Shown here: in pieces, positions 1-5,583 of the stretch | How the letters are laid out: every line of letters starts with the position of its first letter | How positions within the stretch are numbered: position 1 is the stretch's first letter | Origin: Actinomycetota bacterium | GTDB taxonomy: Bacteria > Actinomycetota > Thermoleophilia > Miltoncostaeales > Miltoncostaeaceae | Length of the DNA: 7,610 bases | Assembly: GCA_947451735.1 (NCBI GenBank) | Contig: CANGAY010000025.1 | Span: forward strand, 1 to 7,610 | Direction of reading: 5' to 3' | Translations under genes and position numbers: made by a program | The notes under the pieces: generated by a model | Database searches by the model: none | Seen by the model: the letters and a program-made list of their open reading frames with translations, nothing else | What the model was told of the DNA's origin: nothing

Positions 1-471
1 CAGACGCGGCGCAAGATGCTGGTGATCGTGGGTGGCGTGTCGGCGCTGTTCCTCGGCGGCGTGGTGTTCGCCTACTACCTGGTGCTGCCGGTCGCGTTGC
101 AGTGGCTGCTGGGCTTCGGACAGGGCGACTTCCAGATCGCCCTCCGCGCGGACGAGTACTTCTCGTTCGCCCTCACCATGCTGCTCGCCGGGGGCATTGT
201 GTTCGAGCTGCCCATCGCGATGCTCGTGCTCGCGCGCCTGGGGCTGGTGACCGCGCAGCAGTTCAAGAGCCACTGGCGCATCGCCCTTGTCGTCATCGCC
301 TTCGTGGCGGCAATCCTGCCGGGCGGTGATCCGGTGAGCATGATCCTGTTGATGATCCCGCAGATCGTTCTCTACGGCGTGGGCGTGTGGCTGGCATCCG
401 CGTTCGGGCGCCCCGCGCCCTGGGCGCGATTCACCACGTCCGACCCCGAGGAGCCCGCCGCGCCGGCTTAG
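1..471 (+). CDS. tatC: Sec-independent (Tat) protein translocase subunit TatC, C-terminal part
   Basis: TatC is the membrane core of the twin-arginine translocase, which exports folded proteins. The frame is open from the first base and the start lies left of the window, so 156 residues are visible; the ATG at 16 is internal. The fragment covers roughly TM3 to TM6. It shows the YYLVLP segment, then FELPIA with the conserved Glu (fragment residue 69), the LPGGDPVS loop with the conserved Asp (residue 110), and the last helix containing PQIVLYG. The family normally has LYE or LFE at that last point, and here the Glu is replaced by Gly (residue 126). The tail after the last helix is short, Pro/Ala-rich and acidic. 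The gene converges with the minus-strand block and is not part of it. The TatC identification is firm; only the N-terminal half, which holds the signal-peptide binding face, is unseen. Confidence 0.93.
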   Translation, partial: QTRRKMLVIVGGVSALFLGGVVFAYYLVLPVALQWLLGFGQGDFQIALRADEYFSFALTMLLAGGIVFELPIAMLVLARLGLVTAQQFKSHWRIALVVIAFVAAILPGGDPVSMILLMIPQIVLYGVGVWLASAFGRPAPWARFTTSDPEEPAAPA

Positions 472-493
472 GCCCGCGTGCCGCTAACCCGGC
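462..493. terminator. Inverted repeat spanning both convergent stop codons; candidate bidirectional terminator
   Basis: The arms are GCCGGCTTAG (462-471) and CTAACCCGGC (484-493). They pair at 9 of 10 positions around a 12-nt loop. The TAG stop of tatC (469-471) and the TAG stop of the minus-strand ABC gene (484-486) lie in opposite arms at mirror positions. The repeat is symmetric, so a stem would form in transcripts from either side. There is no T tract on either side, so classical intrinsic termination is uncertain. GC-rich actinobacteria often have such tract-less hairpins between convergent genes. Confidence 0.45.
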
Positions 494-1416
494 TCGTCGT
501 CGCGCAGGGCATGGCCCGTGGCGGAGATGAAGAGATCTTCCAGCGTCGCGAGCCGGGGGGCGATGTGCATGTCGTCAACACCCGCGGCGCGTGCTGCTGC
601 GGCGAGCACCGCGGCATCGTCGCCGAACACCACCAGTGACTCGCCGGTCGTCGCCTGCCGCCCGCCCATGAGCGCCGCCACCCGGGCCGCCTCGGCCCCG
701 GAGACGCGCAGTTCCACGGCGGCGTGACCCACCTCGGCCTCCACGAGCGTCCGTGGCGCGCCCTCGCGGATGACCCTGCCGTGATCGATGACCACCAGCC
801 GGTCGCACAGGCGCTCGGCCTCGTCCATGTAGTGCGTGGTGATGACCACGGACGTGCCGGTGGCGCGCAGCGCGCGCAGGCGGTCCCACACCAGATGGCG
901 GGCCTGTGGGTCGAGCCCCGTGGTGGGTTCGTCGAGCAGGATCATCTCCGGGTCGTTCACCAGCGCTCGGGCGATCTGCAGCCGCCGCTGCATGCCCCCC
1001 GACAGCCGGTCGACGGTGTCGTCCTCCCGCTCGGCCAGCCCGACGAACGCCAGCAGCTCGCGGGCCCGCGGGGTGGCGTCGGCCCGGCTGATGCCGAAGT
1101 ACCGGGCGTACACGAGCATGTTCTCGAGCACCGTGAGCTCGAGATCGAGATTGATCTCCTGCGGCACCACACCCAGCCGGGCCTTCAGCGCCCGGGCGTC
1201 GGTGTCGGGGTCCATGCCCAGCACGGCCAGATCGCCGCCATCACGCGTGGAGAGGCAGGCGAGCATGCGCATGGTGGTGGTCTTGCCGGCCCCATTCGGT
1301 CCGAGGAACCCGAAGCACTCACCGCGCTCCACGCGGAGGGAGATGTCGTCGACCGCGACGCGCGATCCGTACGCCTTGCGCAGACCCGTCGCGACCACGG
1401 CGGCCCGATGCGTCAT
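484..1416 (-). CDS. ABC transporter ATP-binding protein, DrrA/ABC-2 type
   Basis: This is a complete single-domain ABC ATPase of 310 residues, which would power a separate ABC-2 membrane protein exporting a lipid, drug or polysaccharide. Visible motifs are Walker A GPNGAGKT (39-46), Q-loop Gln86, signature LSGGM (138-142), Walker B MILLDE (158-163), D-loop GLDP (167-170) and H-loop His195. After about residue 225 comes the extra domain typical of the DrrA/NodI group, ending in TLEDLFISATG (291-301), the usual family C-terminal motif. All catalytic residues are present. I chose the ATG at 1416, 13 nt after the stop of the decarboxylase gene; an in-frame GTG at 1449 would add 11 residues unlike the family and overlap that gene by 20 nt. 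No Shine-Dalgarno is evident at either start. No permease gene lies next to it: downstream is convergent tatC and upstream is a sugar-nucleotide enzyme. Its substrate cannot be told from sequence. Confidence 0.92.
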   Translation of the reverse strand: MTHRAAVVATGLRKAYGSRVAVDDISLRVERGECFGFLGPNGAGKTTTMRMLACLSTRDGGDLAVLGMDPDTDARALKARLGVVPQEINLDLELTVLENMLVYARYFGISRADATPRARELLAFVGLAEREDDTVDRLSGGMQRRLQIARALVNDPEMILLDEPTTGLDPQARHLVWDRLRALRATGTSVVITTHYMDEAERLCDRLVVIDHGRVIREGAPRTLVEAEVGHAAVELRVSGAEAARVAALMGGRQATTGESLVVFGDDAAVLAAAARAAGVDDMHIAPRLATLEDLFISATGHALRDDEPG

Positions 1417-1429
1417 CGCGGCGAGGGGG

Positions 1430-2377
1430 TCAGGCGCGGGTGCGCGCACCGGCCCCGGCGCCGGCCGCCGCCAGGGTCATCGCCAGCCCTTCGGCCAGCC
1501 CGATGGTGGGCTCCCAGCCGAGAATGGCCCGGGCCCGGGTGATGTCGGGCTGGCGGACGGACGGGTCGTCCTGCGGCAGGGCCTCGAACACCACCTCCGA
1601 CGGCGAGCCCATGGCCGTGAGCACGGCCTCGGCCAGCTGCAGGATCGTGTACTCCTCGGGATTGCCGATGTTCACCGGTTCGTGCTGATCGCTGCGGATG
1701 AGCCGGATGAGCCCCTCGATGAGGTCGGTCACGTAACAGAACGACCGCGTCTGCGTGCCGTCACCGAACACGGTGAGCGGCGCACCCTCGGCGGCCTGCC
1801 GGATGAACGTGGGGATTGCGCGGCCGTCGGTCGAGCGCATGCGTGGGCCGTAGGTGTTGAAGATGCGCACGATGTGGGTGTCAACGCCCTGCTGGCGGTG
1901 ATACGCCATGGTGAGGGCCTCGGCGTAGCGCTTGGCCTCGTCGTACACGCCGCGGGGCCCGATGGGGTTGACGTGTCCCCAGTAGTCCTCGCGCTGCGGG
2001 TGCTCCTTCGGGTCGCCGTACACCTCGCTGGTGGAGGCCAGCAGGAACCGCGCGCGGTGCTTCTTCGCCAGACCCAGGGCGTTGTGCGTGCCCTGCGACC
2101 CCACCTTCAGCGTCTGCAGCGGCAGGCGCAGGTAGTCGATGGGGCTTGCCGGTGAGGCCAGGTGGAACACCTCGTCAATCGACTCGTCAATCGCGATGTG
2201 CTCGGTGACGTCGTGCTGCATGAACACGAAGTCGCCCGACCGGATGTGCTCGATGTTCTCGAGCGTCCCCGTGTCGAGGTTGTCCACGCAGATCACGCGA
2301 TGGCCATCGGCCAGCAGGCGATCGCAGAGATGGGAGCCGAGGAATCCCGCTCCCCCGGTGACAACGGACGTCGGCAT
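1430..2377 (-). CDS. uxs: UDP-glucuronate decarboxylase (UDP-xylose synthase), NAD-dependent SDR
   Basis: UXS converts UDP-glucuronate to UDP-xylose and CO2 in the cytoplasm with tightly bound NAD+, giving a xylose donor for surface glycans. The 315-residue protein has the Rossmann motif GGAGFLG (8-14), Asp32 at the end of strand two, and ASPASPIDY (74-82). It also has TSEVYGDP (116-123), YWGHVNPIG (132-140), the catalytic Tyr145-x3-Lys149 pair in [16 protein letters not shown] (171-180) and [12 protein letters not shown] (205-216). The joint presence of these blocks separates UXS from dTDP-glucose dehydratases and UDP-galactose epimerases. The [10 protein letters not shown] segment (270-279) holds the Arg expected to contact the substrate. 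The last 15 residues are low-complexity Ala/Gly/Arg and look like a non-functional tail. The ATG start at 2377 lies directly before the Rossmann strand. The gene starts 32 nt after the DsbA-like gene. Substrate choice was not tested; a 4-epimerase or related decarboxylase is a less likely alternative. Confidence 0.92.
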   Translation of the reverse strand: MPTSVVTGGAGFLGSHLCDRLLADGHRVICVDNLDTGTLENIEHIRSGDFVFMQHDVTEHIAIDESIDEVFHLASPASPIDYLRLPLQTLKVGSQGTHNALGLAKKHRARFLLASTSEVYGDPKEHPQREDYWGHVNPIGPRGVYDEAKRYAEALTMAYHRQQGVDTHIVRIFNTYGPRMRSTDGRAIPTFIRQAAEGAPLTVFGDGTQTRSFCYVTDLIEGLIRLIRSDQHEPVNIGNPEEYTILQLAEAVLTAMGSPSEVVFEALPQDDPSVRQPDITRARAILGWEPTIGLAEGLAMTLAAAGAGAGARTRA

Positions 2378-2409
2378 GGCTCTGAGGCTAGCGCAGGCCC
2401 CTGAAACCG

Positions 2410-3144
2410 CTATTGCACGGACTTGATGGCATCAATGACCACGGCCGCACTGCCCGGCTGCGTCACCAGTTTGGTGCCGCCGGGGCCGCGCACGACGAAC
2501 GCCGGGGTCACCGTGACGCCGGCTGCCTTGGCCTCGCTTCGGATTGCATTGAGCCCCGAGTAGTTGGCGGGCCCGCGGGCGTCGTTGATGAAGCGGTTCA
2601 CCTTGAGGCCGTTGATGTGCGATCCGATGCGTCGCAGCACAGTGGGGTTGACCCAGTCGCCGCCCGCGGCCTGCGCGCGGAAGAGCGCGGCCGTGACGTC
2701 CCATGCCTTGTTCTGCTTGCCCGCCGCCAGCACGGCGCAGCCCGCCTCGGTGCTGTTGAGGTCGGTGGACGTGATGAGCGGGCGCAGCGAGACCGAGCCC
2801 AGGCCCTCGGCGGCGACCCGTGACAGCAGTGTGCGCACGATGCGCTGATGCGCCACGCCGCTGGCCGCGCTGGAGAGGTCGACGTACTCGCGGATATCCA
2901 CCGAACCCGACCCGGCCTGCAGGCCGCTTACCGACACCCCTCCGGGTACCGCCGGCCCGCCGGGGGCGGGAGCCCCGCTCTGCGGCGCGTCCTCGGCACC
3001 GGGGCCGCCCGGCTCGGCCGCCGGGGGCTGCTCCGGTGGCTTGGTGGGTGGCGCTCCGGAATCGGCCATCGCAAGCGGGACCATGGCCAAGCTGCCAGCC
3101 AGGAGGGTCGCCGTGAGCCGACGGGTGGGAAGACGCGGAATCAC
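2410..3144 (-). CDS. Exported DsbA-like thioredoxin-fold protein lacking the CxxC active site
   Basis: A 244-residue protein starting at GTG 3144. It opens with a basic stretch (RLPTRR), a hydrophobic core and an LAMA|DS cleavage site (after Ala27), which is a Sec-type signal peptide. TRR is present but the rest of the Tat motif is weak. A Pro/Gly/Ala linker (about 28-80) follows, then a DsbA-like domain (about 82-244). Its first strand IREYVDL aligns with the family's xxEFxDLxCPxC block, but the two active-site cysteines are Ser92 and Ser95 (SAAS). The rest of the fold is present: the helical insert (about 100-208), the Lys-x2-Lys-Ala-Trp helix near 143-148, and the cis-Pro loop TVTPAF (Pro214). 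The only cysteine is Cys136, inside the helical region. The protein probably cannot catalyse thiol exchange, so a binding, chaperone or structural role is more likely. Upstream reading in this frame overlaps the GT2 gene and lacks family-like sequence, which supports the chosen start. The fold assignment is by eye. Confidence 0.82.
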   Translation of the reverse strand: MIPRLPTRRLTATLLAGSLAMVPLAMADSGAPPTKPPEQPPAAEPGGPGAEDAPQSGAPAPGGPAVPGGVSVSGLQAGSGSVDIREYVDLSSAASGVAHQRIVRTLLSRVAAEGLGSVSLRPLITSTDLNSTEAGCAVLAAGKQNKAWDVTAALFRAQAAGGDWVNPTVLRRIGSHINGLKVNRFINDARGPANYSGLNAIRSEAKAAGVTVTPAFVVRGPGGTKLVTQPGSAAVVIDAIKSVQ

Positions 3145-3155
3145 ACCCCAACTAT

Positions 3156-3169
3156 GACGCACCAGCGTC
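3156..3169 (-). promoter_or_regulatory. Small perfect hairpin just before the DsbA-like start
   Basis: On the minus strand GACGC-TGGT-GCGTC forms a 5-bp perfect stem with a 4-nt loop. It ends 11 nt before the GTG start, within the 64-nt gap after the GT2 gene. It could slow ribosome loading or mark partial termination or processing between the two halves of the operon. There is no T tract after it. A short stem in GC-rich DNA can arise by chance, so this is a weak call. Confidence 0.3.
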
Positions 3170-3208
3170 CGCTCCCCGCGGCACCCGGCGCCCTTGCACA
3201 CAATGTCC

Positions 3209-4021
3209 TTACAAGAGGTTCGGGCCGACCGGAGCAGCCTCGGGGGCGGGTGCGTGACCCGGAGCGCCTGTGCGCCCGCGCCGTGCCTGACCAAGCACAG
3301 TCCACGAAATGCGCATGAAGTGGGCGCCGCCCGCCAGCCCCGCGTGCATGGATCGCCCCGTGGGGGGCAGCATGTGCACCGGCACCTCGCGGATCTCCAT
3401 GCCCGCGCGGTGCAGGTGGATGAGCAGACTGGTCTCGGTGAGGCCCGAGGGGAAGCCGTCCTCGGCGAGGCGTGCCGCGACGTCCGGGCTGAGCACGCGG
3501 AATCCCGACGTGGGGTCGCTGAGGTGGAGTCCACCCACCGCACTGGCCATCCAGCGGCACGCGGCCATGCCGACCCGCCTGCCCCGGGGGATCGTGTACC
3601 CCGGCGCGCCGTCGAGAAACCGCGACCCCAGCACCAGGTCCGCACCGTCGAGGGCGCCGATGAGCGCCGGGATGTCGGCGGGGCGGTGCTGCCCGTCGCC
3701 GTCCATCTGCACCAGCACGCCCAGATCGCCTGCCAGCGCCGCGCGGTACCCGGCGCGGAGCGCCTCGGCGTAGCCCGCGTGCGACGGCAGGCGCACCACC
3801 TCGGCGCCCTGGCGGTCGGCCATCACCGAGGTGCCGTCGCGGGATGCGTCGTCCACCACGATCACGCGCGCCGCGGGCAGGTGCTCGCGCACGCCCGCGA
3901 TGACGTCGCCGATGGCGTGGGCCTCGTCGCGTGCGGGGATGACCACGGTGGTGGCGGGAGCGATTTCGGGCACGGGGTCACGATACGTGACCGCGTTGGT
4001 CCCGCGGGTCACCTGTTCCAT
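3209..4021 (-). CDS. GT2-family polyprenyl-phosphate glycosyltransferase (dolichol-phosphate mannose synthase type)
   Basis: A 270-residue enzyme of the DPM1-like branch of glycosyltransferase family 2. Such enzymes move a sugar, usually mannose or glucose, from a nucleotide sugar to polyprenyl phosphate at the cytoplasmic face of the membrane. Visible are the N-terminal nucleotide-binding strand TVVIPARDEA (25-34), VVDDASRDGT (55-64) and the metal-binding QMDGDGQH (105-112; Asp107 and Asp109 form the DxD). Also present are LGSRF (131-135) and the acceptor-side block LSDPTSGFR (167-175), typical of polyprenyl-phosphate GTs. There is no C-terminal membrane domain, so it should be soluble or peripheral, like human DPM1. 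The last 20 residues are Pro/Ala-rich. The ATG at 4021 lies 13 nt inside the end of the GT-C gene, giving an overlapping and probably coupled pair. The frame stays open far upstream without family-like sequence, so the longer version was refused. The sugar is not determined. Confidence 0.9.
   Translation of the reverse strand: MEQVTRGTNAVTYRDPVPEIAPATTVVIPARDEAHAIGDVIAGVREHLPAARVIVVDDASRDGTSVMADRQGAEVVRLPSHAGYAEALRAGYRAALAGDLGVLVQMDGDGQHRPADIPALIGALDGADLVLGSRFLDGAPGYTIPRGRRVGMAACRWMASAVGGLHLSDPTSGFRVLSPDVAARLAEDGFPSGLTETSLLIHLHRAGMEIREVPVHMLPPTGRSMHAGLAGGAHFMRISWTVLGQARRGRTGAPGHAPAPEAAPVGPNLL
4009..4021 (-). other. 13-nt gene overlap, GT-C end with GT2 start
   Basis: The GT2 start codon ATG (4021-4019) lies inside the last codons of the GT-C gene, whose TGA is at 4011-4009. 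The two frames are shifted. Such an overlap usually means that ribosomes finishing the first gene re-initiate on the second, keeping the two enzymes in fixed proportion. Confidence 0.7.
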
Positions 4022-5583
4022 CGCCACACCGTTGTGCCACCGATGCGCGCGACGGGCGTGAGGCGCTTCCATGGCACCTCCTTCTCCACGCGACGGGCGA
4101 AGGCCTTCCAGTTGTCGGGCCAGCCGTCGGTGGGCGTCACGGGCCCGGTCACCACATAGCCGCCCCTGAAGGCCCCGATGTCGGGCAGCGGCTGCAGTCG
4201 GCGTGCCGCGGCCCGCTCGGTCGCGCTGAGATATGCCGGGTCCACCACCCGCGTCACCGGCAGGTCGCCCGTGGGCAGGTAGGCATTGAGCTTGGCCCAC
4301 CACACGTAGTCGGCGGCCAGGATGGGCGCACGCGGCAGCGGGCGCATGGCATCGGCCACCTGGCTCACCAGCCGCACGTCGGTGTCGGTGGCCGAGCCGT
4401 CGAGCCGCGGCTGGATGGCCATCACCGTGACCACGGCGATACCCGGGATGAGCAGCGGCGACAGGCGGCAGTCGAGCGCGATGCCCACGAGCAGCGCCGC
4501 CGGGATGGTGAGCAGGGTGAGGAAGCGCGCGGGGGCGTCCACGCTGATGATGGCGCCCACCTCGAGCACCGCGAACCCCAGCACCAGCCAGATGGCGGGG
4601 AAGATGAGCGCGCGCATACGGCGTGCGATGCCGATGATCGCGGCGATGCCGATGACCGGCAGCACGAGGAACACCAGCGAGCTCGGATGCACCACCTCGC
4701 TGATGAGCAGGCCCGTGAACGTGGATCCGTCCTCCAGGCCCGTGGCGGGCGTGCGGAAGCTGCTGGCCCCGATGGTGGCCGTGATGGGGAAGAACGGCCG
4801 ACCGGCGAATGCGAACACCACCATCTCGATGACGGGCACGGCCGCGAGGCCCGCCACCAGTTCGGTCACGTGGCGCCACGACGCCCGGAGCGCCGGCCAC
4901 GCCGCGATGACCACCATCGGCGTCATCAGCACCGCCGTCTCGCGCGACGACCAGCCCGCCCCGATGAGCACGCCCGCCGCGATGAGCCACGCACGCGTGT
5001 GCGTGCTGGTGCGCGTGCGGAACGCGGCCCAGATGGCCAGGGCGACGAACGCGGGCATGACGGCGTCGGGCCGCAGTCGCGTGGCCATGAGCACCTCGAT
5101 GGGTGCCACCGCCACGATGCCTGCGGCCACCACGGCCTGGCGGCGCCCCGTGATCTCGCGCGCCACCAGGTACGCGGCCACGATGGACACCAGCGAGACG
5201 AAGAAGGGCCACGCGATGGCCGAGTAGTCGTTTGCGCCAAACGTGTTGAAGATGAAGGCCACGGGCCACAGGAACACGGCGCGGGCGCCGAACCACTGCG
5301 CCTCGCCGTCGGGCAGGGTGCCACCCGACAGGTTCTGCGCCACGGCCACGTAGCGCGACTCGTCGCTGCCGAGGGCGAACGACGTGCCGCCGAGGGCCCA
5401 GATGCGCATGAGCGCCCCCACCACCACCAGCGCCGCGAGCGAGAGCATGGCCAGCCCGCGCTCCCCGGTGATGCCGCGCACAACCCGGTCGGCCCGCCCG
5501 CCCTTGGGCCAGATGCGGTTCCAGGCGCGCGGGGCGAGTGGCTCGCGTCGCGCCAGCGGGTCGCGTCGGGTGCCGGTGCTCAT
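4009..5583 (-). CDS. GT-C membrane glycosyltransferase, GT39/PMT-like
   Basis: A 524-residue multi-pass protein that resembles GT39/ArnT/PMT enzymes, which take a sugar from a polyprenyl-phosphate carrier and attach it to a protein, lipid or glycan outside the cytoplasmic membrane. A basic cytoplasmic leader (1-42) precedes TM1 (about 43-62). The first external loop holds GSDESRYVAVAQNL (72-85), the family's acidic site (Asp74, Glu75) and the aromatic expected after it. A second acidic site appears in TRLRPDAVMPAF (168-179; Asp173). Further hydrophobic segments lie near 122-141, 150-165, 175-188, 198-231, 240-260, 301-320, 325-347, 354-370 and 376-390. A soluble, probably extracytoplasmic, C-terminal domain (about 391-524) is rich in Trp and Pro. 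The start overlaps the upstream stop as ATGA. The neighbouring GT2 enzyme could make its lipid-linked donor. Acceptor and sugar are unknown. Sub-family assignment (PMT_2 versus another GT-C family) is less sure than the GT-C class. Confidence 0.87.
   Translation of the reverse strand: MSTGTRRDPLARREPLAPRAWNRIWPKGGRADRVVRGITGERGLAMLSLAALVVVGALMRIWALGGTSFALGSDESRYVAVAQNLSGGTLPDGEAQWFGARAVFLWPVAFIFNTFGANDYSAIAWPFFVSLVSIVAAYLVAREITGRRQAVVAAGIVAVAPIEVLMATRLRPDAVMPAFVALAIWAAFRTRTSTHTRAWLIAAGVLIGAGWSSRETAVLMTPMVVIAAWPALRASWRHVTELVAGLAAVPVIEMVVFAFAGRPFFPITATIGASSFRTPATGLEDGSTFTGLLISEVVHPSSLVFLVLPVIGIAAIIGIARRMRALIFPAIWLVLGFAVLEVGAIISVDAPARFLTLLTIPAALLVGIALDCRLSPLLIPGIAVVTVMAIQPRLDGSATDTDVRLVSQVADAMRPLPRAPILAADYVWWAKLNAYLPTGDLPVTRVVDPAYLSATERAAARRLQPLPDIGAFRGGYVVTGPVTPTDGWPDNWKAFARRVEKEVPWKRLTPVARIGGTTVWRWNR
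5580..5583 (-). other. ATGA stop-start overlap, MurJ-like gene with GT-C gene
   Basis: On the minus strand ATGA holds the GT-C start ATG (5583-5581) and the MurJ-like stop TGA (5582-5580). This is a classic arrangement for coupled translation, and it fixes the GT-C start, for which no Shine-Dalgarno is visible. Confidence 0.8.

Noticed and set aside
1417..1449. GTG start at 1449 for the ABC ATPase
   Set aside because: It adds 11 residues absent from the family and overlaps the UXS end. The ATG at 1416 gives the normal N-terminus.
836..2155. Long plus-strand open frame opposite the ABC and UXS genes
   Set aside because: It is low-complexity Arg/Ser/Ala translation antisense to two genes with full motif sets. 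Long antisense frames are expected in GC-rich DNA.
2378..2409. TAGCCT before the UXS start as a -10 box, or a terminator in this 32-nt gap
   Set aside because: No matching -35 and no stem longer than 4 bp with a sensible loop were found.
3149..3155. CATAGT on the minus strand as a -10 box for the DsbA-like gene
   Set aside because: No -35-like hexamer stands about 17 nt upstream, and the site abuts the hairpin. It is too weak to call a promoter.
3145..3645. Upstream extension of the DsbA-like frame
   Set aside because: It overlaps the GT2 gene out of frame and would bury an obvious signal peptide in the middle of the protein.
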